Shown here piece after piece: positions 1-12,969 of a stretch of 64,000 nt of DNA. The position numbers and the translations under genes were made by a program. Source of the stretch: Apricaphanius iberus (taxonomy: Eukaryota; Chordata; Actinopteri; Cyprinodontiformes; Aphaniidae); NCBI GenBank assembly GCA_028564705.1, contig JAPXFQ010002850.1:372001-436000 (forward strand), given 5' to 3'. The first letter of the stretch is position 1. Every line of letters begins with the position of its first letter. The notes below the pieces were generated by a model, which made no database searches, was not told the origin of the DNA, and saw only the letters and a list, made by a program, of their open reading frames with translations.

Positions 1-888
1 TGTATTTGTCAATCAACAAAAGTTGCTATGTTTGCATGTACGTTACTACCTTGTGTATTCAAAAAATATTGACAAATTTAAATAACTACAGATATACAAC
101 TATTGCAATTTTGATAATTGATACAATCAACATCTGATATCTGTTGCTTTAAAAATTCTAGCAAGAGAGCATTGAGGTAAAGAGGTGACATTTGGTTCCA
201 GATGTTATTTTGAGCCAGAAAAATAAGATACTTAATGATTCAAAGTTAAACTGGTGAAGACTCAAAAAGGTTTGTATATAAATCCCGCAGTTGTCGGGCA
301 TTTAAAACAATTCATGTGTTTCCCTACGGACATCTCCCTGAGTTAATTATGAGGGAGCTGATTTGAGACAAATACCTACTTCTGTTGCAAAGCTCATGTG
401 TGACTGTGTCTTATTCTTTTTGAGTAGACGCTCTCCTGGGATGCTGTTTAGGATTAATTAGCTTAAGTGTCCACCCTTTCAAAAATAAGGAATACCCTGT
501 GAGAATTGTAGAGTTTTATGTCTCTTGTGTAACTACAGTTCGTCGTGCTTGTACATAGCTTTATCCTAATAAATACATTTATTTTTATAAGTCTTGTAAC
601 CCTTGGTTGCAGGATGTATTTTAAGAACTTCAAGAAGCGTCTTTGGTTTCTATCACTGTCAGGTAAAGGTCCTTTATAACTGCAAAGTATAAGTGAGCAG
701 AGCAGCTGAATCATAGGTTAATTCTAATCTTTCAGAGCATTTATGGGTTAAATTTCTTTTTGCATTCTAACACTGAGCTCTGAAGTACAACATCATTAAC
801 TCTCTCTTTGGGGCCTAAATAGCTCAACAAAGAATCCAAATAACTATTAATCTTTCTTTATAGAGCTAAGCCATTAAATGGATTATAA

Positions 889-952
889 GGCCCTGGGGCG
901 AGTTTTGAACCTCCTTGCTGCAAGGCAACAATGCTAACCACTGCGCCACCGT
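889..952 (-). repeat. SINE head fragment (tRNA-like)
   Basis: Read on the minus strand this is CACGGTGGCGCAGTGGTTAG followed by the GTTGCCTTGCAGCAAG block and a decayed B box. It matches the 5' head of the full SINE at 10.34 kb but lacks the body and the GGAT tail. Confidence 0.75.
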
Positions 953-1894
953 GAATTTTTTATGTGTGCATTTTTATTTCTAATATTTATCTACGTTTTT
1001 CAAAGTAACAGACAAACAGAAGCTGATAAATGAGATCACAGGGAGAATTTAATGCCAGGTATGAATTGTTTAGTGAGATCTAGTTTTATCTAAATCAGCC
1101 AGGGTGGATGGTAATCCCTGTATGCCAGTCAAACATTTTGTTAGCAGTCTCTGTCTGTAAACTGAGGTGTTTTTCTTTCCATCTACAAACACCCCCTCAT
1201 TAACACTGGAGTTATCCTTACATCCCATCAGTCTGTCAGAGCCTGCACTGCTTACTCTTGGTTTTTCTCTGGCTTAACACTGTGATACACAAACAAACGC
1301 TGATGTCTGGACTTCACTGATGTAAAGCTCAGACATCTGCTCGAGCACAGAGAAGTTCCTTTTCTCTCGGCTGCCAGCATGAGACAGTCTCTCTGATTAC
1401 CTCATTATCTCAGCTATGTAACTGAGTTCAAACACAGGTTTTAGTGACGGTGAGAATGATGAATGAGATCATCAACAAGAAGCATCTGTTGTGAATGAGG
1501 AATAATTAAGTCAGAAGTGTGATGTGGAAAATATCTCTATTGCTCTGTCACGCCGTCAGATTTGGTTTGTCTCATTTAAAAGTAAATATGCCAAACTCCT
1601 GAATTTCTTTTTTTTAAATGACTCAGATAAAACATGACTATCTCTCCCTGGTTTCTCTCTTGCCTTTATAAATCACTTTGTCATGACCAGAAAAGAAAAC
1701 TTAGTTACACACTGCATAGTTGAAGAGACAAATATGTCCATCAGACGAAAAAATATATTTAGATATGACTTCAGTCACAAAAACAGTTTTGATGCACTGC
1801 AACTCACTTCTTGAGGCATGTGACCACAGCAACTCAGATGGTAATTCCCCAGTTCCCCCATGTTTGAATTAACAGCGACAATGAACTAAATGGA

Positions 1895-2105
1895 CAGGTG
1901 GGTTTAATCCTGCCCCAAAGGACCCAGTGTTTTAGATGTTTCTCTGGTCCAGCACGCCTGGATCAAGTGAATGCATTGCCTCCTAAGAATGCTGTTTAGT
2001 GTTGCAGAAGCCCAGTGATCACCGATTTACTTAAGTCAGGTTTGAGGACGCAATGAAACACCTAAAACATGCAGAACAGTGGTTCATGAGGACCAGGATT
2101 AAAAG
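1895..2105. repeat. Degenerate copy of a palindromic MITE
   Basis: Left part has TTAGATGTTTCTCTGGTCCAGCACGCCTGGAT and right part has CACCTAAAACATGCAGAACAG and GGTTCATGAGGACCAGGATT. These blocks correspond to the ends of the better preserved element at 32.55 kb (vector of ATTTAGATGTGTTCCAGGTCC and a CATGGACTGGAGTT end). Boundaries are approximate. Confidence 0.5.
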
Positions 2106-2135
2106 GGCTAATGCATGTATCAAACTCATAGTTAC

Positions 2136-2515
2136 TTAGGGAGTAGGGATGCAACGATACCACTATTTTCATACCGATACTTAGATCTGAGTCCTTGCTG
2201 ATATAGAGTATTTTTGCCGATACATCTACCATATAACAAAAAATGCTATTAATTTGAACACAGGTCTTATTTTTTTCTTTGCTTGTTACAAGAAATGATG
2301 GTGAATTAGATTTTTAAAAAAAGGAAATATTAATACAACTGACTAGAAATCTAACATTTTATGTGAAAGATTAAAAAAAAAATTCTGTAAAATTAATTGC
2401 AGAGTTTTCACATTTTAAGTATCGTTTCATGGTATAGGTTTACTAACCGATAGGAGTACATTAGAATGGTATCAGACCGAAATCCAGGAACGATTTCGGT
2501 ATTGGTGCATCCCTA
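2136..2515. mobile_element. hAT-type MITE, family 1 copy a
   Basis: The element starts near TAGGGATGCAACGATAC (2144) and ends GTATTGGTGCATCCCTA (2515), imperfect terminal inverted repeats. A perfect 8-bp direct repeat, ATAGTTAC, flanks it at 2128-2135 and 2516-2523, which is the hAT target-duplication size. Eight extra bases, TTAGGGAG, lie between the left duplication and the canonical end. No coding capacity. Related copies occur at 18.5, 25.9 and 59.9 kb. Confidence 0.78.
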
Positions 2516-2920
2516 ATAGTTACCTTAACAGTATATATAGTGCGATTGCTCTTATTACTATTTATGAGCCTGTTACTTCCAACCCATATTTAGATCTAGC
2601 TTTTGGATGAGATGTTGAATGGGGTAGGTTGTCCTAATAATTTCTTCAGCTAGAAAAAACATATTTAGTGGGTTAAAAAAAATTCATATGTAAAAAATGA
2701 TTAGATATCAAATGCTGAACATTTATTTGTAAAAAACTGAATATTTAATCGGATCTCTTAAAATGTACATGATTAGCATAATCTGTATGTCACACGTGAC
2801 CATTTGTTAGCACATATTTAATAAAAATTTAAATATACATTTTCATATTCCTCTGGATATTTTAACAAACAAATAGGGAGCAACATTTTGAGTAAAAGCA
2901 TCAGTCAATAGCTGTCTTAC

Positions 2921-3114
2921 CCTCCTTTGTGTATGTCAGCTGATGGAGGTCTTTTATTTGCAGTCCCATCCTGTTGAACCTTCTTATCCAGTGACATCGA
3001 TAGTGGAGCATCTCGAACAGGCAGGCCCAACACCAGCGTCTCCTTGGTAACAGACACAGCCTCGTCACCAGCTCGACCTAGGTGCTTCTTGGCGTAGTCA
3101 AAGCCCTGTACAGG
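2921..3114 (-). CDS. kiaa1549l: KIAA1549L-like exon: start of cytoplasmic tail
   Basis: This exon encodes about 65 residues: PVQGFDYAKKHLGRAGDEAV, then VTKETLVLGLPVRDAP, then a Lys/Gln-rich end at ADIHKGG. The motif QGFDYAK.HLG, with V.VT.ET...LP.RDAP, matches what I recall of human KIAA1549L; KIAA1549 has KGFDFAKQHLG and no such VT.ET string. The acceptor is TTTCTGCTAG|CCTGTA (phase 0) and the donor GGAGG|GTAAGA (phase 2). It was found by splice logic, because it is too poor in ATG codons to appear as an open frame. An 11.3-kb intron separates it from the transmembrane exon. The rest of the tail lies beyond position 1. Confidence 0.95.
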
Positions 3115-6099
3115 CTAGCAGAAAACAGGACAACATAGCATGGGTCACTAGTCCACTTTCACTCAAAGGTCTTTGAGGTTATTTTATTCAAACTTTAAGC
3201 CCACTGGGTCAAAAGCAACAGCAGTCATTCAAACCAGAAGCTACAAAACAGAACAGAACATGCAAAACAAAACAAAAACTCCTAAATGAAGTTCAGTCAG
3301 ACTTAATAGCTCTCAGGTTTGACCGACTTATCAAATGGCAAAGCAAATTACAACAAGCCAATGTAATTATCGAGCTCAACATGAAGGATCAACAAATGAT
3401 AATATTCTTTTATCATTTGTCAGCTTTAAACAACACTAAACCATCTTCTAATGATTACAATCGAAGAGAGATCAACTCTTAGAAAAACTTGAGGTCCTGA
3501 CAAAATCAGATGGAAAGGGAAGGATAGGGATCAATTATGTGGTGTGGAAACTAGATTTTGATGTGTGCAGTATTCACTTAGCTACTAATTTGAATGCATA
3601 TGATAACTAACAGCTTTAAAGAAAAACATGGAGTCAGAGAATGATTGCTTTGACAAAAAGAAATCGATCAATAAGTAAGTAAAGCAAACAGCTAACCAGA
3701 GCGGAGCCAACATTTCTACCCTCTAAAAACAATCTCGAAATATTATAATTTGTTGAGCACTTTAACACTTTTGAGCAGTTTTACTTTGAAATTGTGATAG
3801 GTACGCAACAACATCAGCATTTAGATATTACATTACTACATTTTTACAACTTCTTCATATTATGAAATATGAACATTTCTGATTGCATCTCATTATTTTG
3901 AACTTTGTGTCTAAAACAGTTTTAGAAGCTGAAGGTAAATGTGAAGCCCAGAATGTGTGTAGATTTCTGCTGTATGGAGATTCAAAAAGCTTTGTTAGGA
4001 ATTACGTGTCTAAAGTTTAAGCTATACTAGAAACTAGAAGAATCCTGTTTTAGGTCAGAAAATGGATTTACTAATATAAAGCTTAAAACAGATCGATGAC
4101 AAAAATCAGAGAACATTTAAATTCACAGGTCATTGAAAGATATGAATTACAACACAGTCTTAAAAAAACTAAATTCAAATTAAAGTAATTTGATGTGCTT
4201 TCCTCCTTAACCTATTTTTATCAGTCTCCAAACAGCAGAGCTTGCATAACAAAAAATTAAGAAATAAATAATTTAGCATTGCAGCACCTTTGAATCAGGG
4301 GTTTTGCTACAAGGAGACGGAACATTACAGAGACAGCTGAATAGGTTTTTGACAACAGTCGGAATATAGTTTTCCCGTACAAAATGTCAGTGGGAAAAAA
4401 ATGGCTTTGATTTAAATAAAAATTAGGATAAAACCCTAATTTGTTTTTGTTATTTTCGTTTTCTGCTTAATTGTTTTTGGCCTTCTTTTATATTTGAGCA
4501 GCTCCAAAGAAAAAAAAGGATGCCTTATGCATGTGATGATGCATAGTAAATTCTGAGTGCATATAAGGTTAGGCAGCATGAGCATCCGGATCACAGCGCT
4601 GCTAATAATTCATCAGTCAAAGAAACCACTGTGCCCTCAGCTTGCTTCAAAACGCAAAGTTGCCGTTGTGGATGAGGCTCGTTAATTTTATGTCAAGTTA
4701 AATTAAACAAGTTCCAGACAGCCTGCCCACTGTCATAAATCTACCTATGGCTCCATTATGTTGTTTGGTTTAAGAGATGAGTTAGGCAGGTGCCAGAATT
4801 CAACTCCTGTTGGTTAAGGGAATCATTTTATGCTCCTACCGTGCCAAATACAATTACTTTAAAGAATTATAAAATTTCTATATTTCAGCAAGACCAAATT
4901 TTCCTAGATATTCACTGATCCAAACTCAAAAAAGTATGCGTTTGTAGCTTACTGATTGGTACAGTAAAACTTAATATGTCTTAAGGAATGGATAGTTTCA
5001 AAAACACTATTCAAAATCCAAGGGATTGACATTCAATACAATGTGTTTCGAATTAAATTCATATTTAATCACTTTTAATTGTAATCATATGTTTCTCTTT
5101 TCCTTTGAGTGGGGTATCAGATTTAATTGCTTTTGGTTTGATTAATTCAACTATACTACATGTTGGACAACTTGTTTTTTTTCATAATATATTTAAAAAT
5201 GAAAATTGTTATTGTTTTTTAACAGACGAAGAAGTCCTTGAAACTACAATATCAAAGTTTAATGAGAATATGGGAGATAACTAATGGCCAATTCAATAAC
5301 ATGGTTAGATGCACAGTGGTAAGGGACAGCAGACGAGCATTTGGTAGATGTAGAGCTCAGAACAGAGACACTGAAGTAGCTGATTTGTGATGGTCAAACT
5401 AACATGGTGGGAGGAGTCCCTGGTCCGACGCATGCTTCGAAGATGCTCATTAGCAGTATGTCCTCTTAAGCCTCCTTTCCACTAAGTAGAACATGCGATT
5501 CTGTCAGGCCAAGTCTGCCTTTTTGTCTGTTTTCATTGTAATCCCCCCCCCTCAGTTGTAGGTCCATAGGACAATGGTGCAGTACAGTAAGGGAGTACAC
5601 AACAGGCAACACAGTCCTTTGATTGGCAAAATGAAAATATCACTGCTTGCGACAAGCCTGAGATATAAACACCAGTCCCTGCTGCTTCATCTCACCTCAT
5701 TCTATACAGAATGTTTCTCTTCGTGCACAGAGCCCACTCATAAACACAGCAGTAAGGTTTGAGTAAAGAAAGAAAAAAAAAAATCAAGCACGAGCTGCTG
5801 TGATTACTTATTTGTTATGTTATATTGCCTCACGACATTCGGTGCGCTAGTGGCACCGCAGTACAACCCCATCCGCACAGTGAGATTCCAGATGGTGGCG
5901 GAAACACTCTTCTGAATACGCCGGACAACAAGATCAGACCGGACCAAGCGCACCATTCTGCTCAGCAAATAAAGGCTTTAGCATCATCCAGAGATACCAA
6001 AACCAGGCTGCATTTCCTAAAACAAGCTGTATCAAATGATTGTTTAATGACCAGACCTTTGAAAAACTTGCAACCATTCCAAGGAGGTAGTTCATCCGT

Positions 6100-6190
6100 T
6101 TGATTTAGGTATGTTGAAGCAGAGAGGCATTTAAAAAGTGCAGGACCATGGCACTCGGGGACTGGACTTAAAGAGCCTTGAACTAGAAGA
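6100..6190. repeat. Partial palindromic MITE
   Basis: The string GTTGAAGCAGAGAGGCATTT, then AAAGTGCAGGACCATGGCAC and GGGGACTGGACTTAAAGAGCC, parallels the right half of the element at 32.55-32.78 kb (GTGTTGAAGCTGAGACATTTGTAAAGGTTGCAGGACC...GGACTGGAGTT). Only half a copy remains. Confidence 0.55.
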
Positions 6191-7967
6191 CTGAGGAACT
6201 GTCTCTTATTGTTAAGTTTTACAAATGATTAAAGAAGGCTGGACTCAACTCAAGAACAGAAGAATGGTTTTGCAATGTCAACAGGACCCAGGATACAGGT
6301 TTTGCAACAATAGCCCTAAAAAAGTACAGTCCAACAAGTTTTAATAGGTCATAAAATAAAAAGTTGTTTCGAAAACTGAATTTATGTCTTCATACATGTC
6401 CCAGTTGAGAAAGTGTTGGAGGATTGGAGGATTAAGCTGCAGACTGAATGCTTTGTCCAGGAGGTGGGAGAGTAGGATGCTAAAGGAGCTACTCCCTCAG
6501 GGGTAGAAAGGATTAAAGAGTTGTGATTCAGTCAGTCACTGTCGAGTAATAGCAGTTATCCATGTGTCCTTCTGATGTGACCTTGAAAAGTGTAACTGAC
6601 ATTTCAGGGCTAATTTTTTTTTACCTCCCTGGCTCATAATTTGTCTTCATCTCGAAGGTCTTTTCTAACAGACATATCATTCTATTTTAATTGACTGCTC
6701 TTCCTTTGCTCCAATTTCAATCTCCCGCCTGCATCTCCGTCCAATGCTCTCTAAAAGTATCTTGACTTAACAAATGTCGATCTTTCATCTCATCAGAGCA
6801 GGCCTGTTTAATAAAGACTTTGGCTGCGGACAGACATAGCAGCACTGTGTGAGCCTCTAATCAGTCTGTCAAATATGAATGCCTTTTTTCCCCCAATCCA
6901 TCTGGAATATCGCCAAAAGATGAGACCAAAGAACACAGCATTGGAATCTCACCATTTTCGATTTACTCAAAAATATTATGTGAAGTGACAATGAGCACAA
7001 CTCCACCCCACCAGGAAATTATCTCTCCTGTTTGTATCAAACAGACGCTTCTGCTCATCTAATTTTAGTTTGTAGCATCAGAAGTCAGCAACTTGATGAT
7101 GTACAGCAGATGGGCAAGATGTGCTCTCCTCTTCCCAAGGGCCAAATTGATTAAATTCAAATCTTGTAGAGCAAGAATGAACCAGAACTTTATGTATAAA
7201 GAGATCAGGTATATTTAAAAACAGAAAAGAGAGTACACATCTGCACCGAGCCTCTGTGGTTAGATAAAATACTCTTGGGGCACACCGACGAATGATGCAG
7301 CACAATGCAAAACACCTTTGGTCCTTTAAACAGCAGCTGCTGCTTTATACTTGCACTGAACACCGTACACATGAAAAATGGATTTCTTGTACCTCTGCTG
7401 ATTCCACCTCCATTGTACTCTAAATGCAAGCAGGCTCTCTGAGGCTTTCACGCTTACACAAGGCAGCACAGAGGAAGGAAAAGCCATTTTGAACAATCTT
7501 CCAGCTGTGCAGCCAAGTGATGAAGTGAGTCTGTCGTTGCAGAATGATTCTTTAATGCCCAAATAAACCTGCAAACATCATATAAACCATGCTATTGATC
7601 AACAGCTTCAGCTTGTCAGGCACAGTGACTGATCTTAAGGCGGATGGGAGCACATTGCACCCATAATAAACCTCACAGTAGATCAGACTGGTGCGAGACT
7701 ATTACTGTGCTCATATGTAGTTGTTGCTCAGGCATCTTTGAGAAATCACTTCACTCCTTAATATTAACTCCTGTTAATATTCTCCTGGGGTAGATTAAAA
7801 AATGATTAGCACACAATTTGTATCTAGACCAATACAGATTGTAAATTAATGTGGGCTGCCAGACAAGATCCAGTGGAAATTCAGCTGCACAGCATCAAGA
7901 TTAAAAAAAGCATGTTTTTTATTTCTATTTGCAGCAACAATTTGAACCCTAATCTAAACCAGTTGTC

Positions 7968-8126
7968 TCAAACTCCAGTCCTACAGCTACTATCCTTCAT
8001 CTTTCAGATGCATCCATACTCCAAAACAGCTGATTGAAATGAATAACTCATTACCAAGACTTTACTATATTTGAGCATGCTATATTCAGTTATTTAATTC
8101 AACTGGGGTTGGAGACCCCTGATCTT
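7968..8126. repeat. Degenerate palindromic MITE
   Basis: It begins TTGTCTCAAACTCCAGTCCT and ends ACTGGGGTTGGAGACCCCTG, an inverted-repeat pair of the same type as the 32.55-kb element, with TTATTTAATTCAA shared in the interior. No coding capacity. Confidence 0.6.
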
Positions 8127-10339
8127 AACCCTGTAACACATCAATGTTTGGTGGCAGAAAAACACTATGGGGTGGCTTCACTGCCAAAGATAATGGTACT
8201 CTGCACAAAATGAATAAATTAATACAGTGTAATTTTACACTGTTTCTTGCTTTAACAGGCCAATGATCCCACATGTTAACCCTGGCTATAGAATAAATAA
8301 AGTTGCTTAAATAATAATCACAGTCTAACCAAAAATGTATAAACTATGCCTTTGACTCAATTCAGGAAACCAACAAATTAATTAATGTTGATCAATTCTT
8401 CCAAGAAGATTGGTCCACTGTCTAGATAGAATTTTGCCAGAGGTTTATGAATGGTTATAAGCAGAACATGGGCAAGCAGTTATTTTTTAAATGGACATTT
8501 AGCCAAATACTAGTGGATAAAGACAAACTATACGAAATCCAAACACTTATAGTCATTTTTTTTTTAAACCACTGCAGTTGTATTTTTTGAAATCATTTTC
8601 CCCTTTAAGAAAATCCTTATGAATTATTAAAAGACTAAAATGAATAAGATATTCATGCTTACGATGAGCGTGTAACTTCTGACTATAATTTTATGCAAAC
8701 CTACATTTTAATCTGCTTTTAACCTCAGCCATATTGCCACAAGGAAACCAAATTCCTGTAGTAAATATTTACCTCGTTTGCTTATAGATGCCAGTTTCGG
8801 GAGAAGATAAATACAACGGTGGATAAAAATGCAGTTGCAGCCTTCCGGCACAATTTTTTGCAGCCCCTTGTTTGTTAATATTTGATGCATTCAGTTGGGA
8901 AATTCAAAAATAAGTAGTATCAAATGTTTACAATAAAATCGGTTACTTGAGCAAATAAACCTTGAAGCAGGAAAATGTTTATATATCACTTTAAGAGGAG
9001 AAAAAAACCCACATACACAGAAAACAACATACACATATATTGTCTCGGATGTTAACACCCTGCTGTGCTCTGTTACAGCAGCCCCATTACCCACCAAAAT
9101 GTCCCGCCTACCCATCCTCACATCCATCCTTTCCTCTGCTCATTTTGCCTCTCAGGGGGATGAGGATGAGAAGATCTGGCCCAAAATAGGCCACAAATAC
9201 AGAAGCTGACATCCTCCACTGGAGCAACAAAATCTGCACTAATGCCTTCTATACGGATGCCATTTAAAGCATTTTCTTTTTTTATCTGCTGGTCTTAGCC
9301 ATTCTGTTTGAATTCTTGCTAAGATTATTTAGCAGGAAGGCTTATATTAAAAGGGACACAGGTCTGCCATTCCAGGTGAGCTGCGGAGGGGTTGCAACAG
9401 ACTGTTAAACGAGAAAAATCAACAGATTTGAAAGAGGACAGGTGTTCGACTAATGGATGGGGGAAAAAAAGTTTCTTTGTACAAAAATTAATATTAGAAA
9501 ATATATTTATTTATGTGCTTTTGTATAGCATATTTTCTCATTTATATTCTTTCATTCAACTGACTGGAGCTCACCTGTCCCTTGTTACTAATTCAGTCCA
9601 GTTCAGCTGATTCCAAAACGGTAAAATCTTAAAGTGAAATGTTTAAAAAAAATCCTGACCCTTCTATTGATTTCCCAGCGATGAGAACAGCAGTAATAAC
9701 TCACATCACAGCAGCCACATGCAAGTTTTGCCCAGCAACAACAACTGTCAGCACACAGAGGACAAGTCAGCCAACTAATCTGCTCATTGATTCATTCATT
9801 CACTTAATCAGTCAAACAATCCACCCGGCGGTTGCTTTATTGAATACCTGGTGGTGGTAACTGCCTTCCCTTCGATATGAAGTCTAAACAAGGAGAGAGC
9901 CAAAGGAAAAAGGTCAGGAAGGCTTTTGCATAAAATACGGTACATATATGTGGATAACACCTCTCATACACAAATTCTTGAAAGAAAAAAGAACATACGC
10001 GAGAAAAGAAAAATAGCATGAAAAATAAATCCAATACATTTAACCATTAGATTAAAAAATATATCTTTATTGCTTAAACAGATTATTGAGAAAGCAATGT
10101 GTCTGACAACCGGTGTAGCCAAATTTTGGTATCATGTTGTATCTGTCCGATTTTTTGTTCATTTTTTTATTGTCTGCATCAATAAAGTTTTAAATCTATC
10201 AGAATGAATGCAGATATATTCACATTTAGTATGGTTTAGTCCCATGTTAAAAACAAAAATGCATATCAGACTGAACAAATACAACTTCGGTTAGGTGTTT
10301 ACAAACATCAGTAACATTAATGTTAAGAATGTTGATTGG

Positions 10340-10709
10340 ATGGGCTGCACGGTGGCGCAGTGTTAGCACTGTTGCCTTGCAGCAAGAAGGTTGTGGGTTC
10401 GTATCCCGGCCCAGGGTCTTTCTGCATCTCCCCGTGCATGCGTGGGTTCCCTCCGGGTACTCCGGCTTCCTCCCACAGTCCAAAAACATGACTGTCAGGT
10501 TAATTGATCACTGTAGATTGTTCTTAGGTGTGAGTGTGTGCATGGTTGTTTGTCCTGTCTGTCTCTACAGTATGTGGCCCTGTGATGGACTGGCGACCTG
10601 TCCAGGGTGCACCCCGCCTCTCGCCCGTTGACAGCTGGAGATAGGCACCATTACCCCCGCGACCCATTAAGGATTAAGCGGTTAAGAAAATGGATGGATG
10701 GATGGATGG
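10340..10709 (+). mobile_element. Full-length tRNA-headed SINE with GGAT tail
   Basis: The head GGGCTGCACGGTGGCGCAGTG carries an A-box-like TGGCGCAGTGT (10353-10363) and a B-box-like GGTTCGTATCC (10396-10406), each close to the pol III consensus. The body contains the widespread fish block TGATGGACTGGCGACCTGTC and ends in ATGGATGGATGGATGG repeats. The direct repeat ATGTTGATTGG flanks it at 10329-10339 and 10710-10720, a target-site duplication showing this is a complete retrotransposed insertion. A 103-codon open frame across it is fortuitous. Confidence 0.88.
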
Positions 10710-11803
10710 ATGTTGATTGGGTTTGAAAAAGGTTTTTTTCATGGGTGCCCACAACTAAAATGAATAATGAAACAATAAATGGCTCCAAAAGTTTACATTT
10801 AATGTTGCTTTTCTCTAATGCAGACAGGTACACAATTATACCCGACTGATAGTGGTTAGATGTTAGGAAGTTAAAAGTCAACAACAAAGTCAGTTGGTGG
10901 TCATCAAGCTTCTGGGATTGTTCTGGTTGGATGCTTCATCATTGGGCTTGCAGGAATTTGTAGAAATTATTGATTAGCTGGTGTCCTGGCAAGGTCCAGG
11001 CTTCGATGCATATGGTGTACTTTTTTAATAGAGTTGGTGTTAAGGCTTTGGAAAGGTCATTTCAGATTCCTAAGTAGTTTCTATGTGTCTTCAGATCATA
11101 ATTCTGTAACATCGCAAGGCAAAAACTGTCCATCTAAGAAAGTTAAAAAAAATGTTGCTTCCAAAGAAGTATTTTTTCAATCTTGTTTTCAGTCTTATAC
11201 CAAGCAAGAGCTGAACGTGTTAGATTATTAATCTTATATTATATATATAGATTATTTGACAAAATTTAAGAAGCTTTAGACTACCCTAACCCTTAAAATA
11301 CTTGATTATAATCAAGCTTAGTAAGAATTCTTAAAATAAGATATATAAATAGAAAAGAGATTAATAATCTATTATCTTCTGCTCCGGCTTATTATATAAG
11401 TCTCAAAACAAGATCAAAGATACTCTTTATCTGGAAAAAAGATTTTTGGACTTGGTTAGATGGACAGTTTTTGCAGTCCATCATATTATGTTCAACTTTT
11501 AACTATCTAGTTGTTTGAGTTGAATGATTTTGAGGTTTTTCTCCATCTACAAGCTACCAGCAAATTGTTATTTCTAACCAGAAGTTAACAGCCCTTGCCC
11601 TAGGTATCCCATACATTCTGCAATGCATGTATCCTAAAACCTTCTGTCCCATATATTAAAAAATTGAGATAGGTGTGTGTATATATTTGAGCCTGGTTGT
11701 AAATTTGGACTAAATGTGGATTTTAAAAAATCTAAAATAATTCTAAAATTCTTGGGTCCAAAAGAAAAAGAATTCACTTAAAAGAACAAGTTGTAGGAAT
11801 TAG

Positions 11804-12969
11804 TAGGGCTGGACGATAGCAATATATATTTATTTATAGGCATGTCGTGCCGTAGAAAAAAAGGGGCACATAAAGTTCCATACAAAAAAAGGTTCCCCCT
11901 AATTTTTTCATTATAGCCTATCAGGTAGCTTAATACAACAATCATTACTACTCCAAACGAATCATTAACGCCTGCCCACATCTGTCAGACACCCTCTCCC
12001 CTTTCAAACAACAGAAAGAATTAAATGATTTCAGCTGAAGCAAAAAATGTTGATAGTCCCTAAGCGAACCATCGGCGTAACTTCGCCGCCGTCCGATGTC
12101 ACAGCAAGGGAGCTGCGGAGGACGTTTTTCCGGATAAATGTTTGAGTGGCTCAGGTAAAGGTTGCGTCCCGTTTTGAACCGATCCTCAACCTTAACGTAG
12201 CGATAACAAAACTACGATCAGCTGTCTTAAGCAGGACTCCTCTCTCCCGGCTCACTGCAAATCTGTTACAGAGAGACAAAGGAAACTTACCCAGGTGCTA
12301 ACAACACCTGTGGCTTTTAAAATGTCCCCTCATTTCTGCTCCCGGTCCTTAGAAGCGAAAAACTTTTTAAAAAACACAACAGGGTTGGATAGAACTGCTG
12401 GCTTCAGCTTTCGGTGACTGGACTGGCCTACTGTGTTCTTGGCTCCATCTTCTATACTCTGGTGATTAGCTGGTTAGCTTTAGCCGACAGCTGAACCAGA
12501 GCTGAACTGAATTAAGAATATAAACTTTATTGTCAAACTAAAACAAAGGTTTCAGCCATTAATATTATTAAGTGTCATAAAATGTTTAAACGATTAAAAA
12601 ACATAAAAATAAGCCTTTAACTTAAATTTCTAACATAATAATAAAAAAAAATGGTTAAAAGTATTACTTTTCTTTATTTTTACTGGTGTTGCTCAGGTCT
12701 CTTGATTTTGTTTCTGTGTCTTACAAACTTAGTTGTGATAAAAAGAAGTGTTTGAAAAAGTAATTAAGTTAATTCTTAGTTTAAATTATTTCATTGAAGA
12801 ATAACAAAATGACCGGGAAGGCACTTAAAATATATTTTTTAATTTATATATATTTATAAATATATTTTTCAATTTTAAAATCATTTTGTGATATTTATCG
12901 ATAATCATCGATCTCAATCAATATGACTATTTCTTTATCGATATGCTTTTTCTATATCGTCCAGCCCTA
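11804..12969. mobile_element. Non-autonomous hAT-like element, 1.17 kb
   Basis: Perfect 15-bp terminal inverted repeats, TAGGGCTGGACGATA at 11804-11818 and TATCGTCCAGCCCTA at 12955-12969, bound the element. Flanking octamers GGAATTAG and TGACTAAG are similar but not identical, consistent with an aged 8-bp target duplication. The interior has a GC-rich patch at 12.06-12.27 kb but no transposase frame. The ends resemble hAT-family termini. Confidence 0.82.

Larger units (their letters stand above)
1..2920. other. Intron downstream of the tail exon
   Basis: I see no exon here on either strand. The interval contains a SINE head fragment near 0.9 kb, a degenerate dispersed repeat near 1.9-2.1 kb and a hAT-type MITE at 2.1-2.5 kb. 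The remainder is AT-rich unique-looking sequence. Confidence 0.6.

Noticed and set aside
10341..10415. Possible tRNA gene
   Set aside because: A and B boxes are present, but there is no cloverleaf with an anticodon arm, and the sequence continues into the SINE body.
10320..10631. 103-codon frame over the SINE
   Set aside because: It lies wholly inside the SINE, whose pol III boxes and tail explain the sequence; no protein family resemblance.
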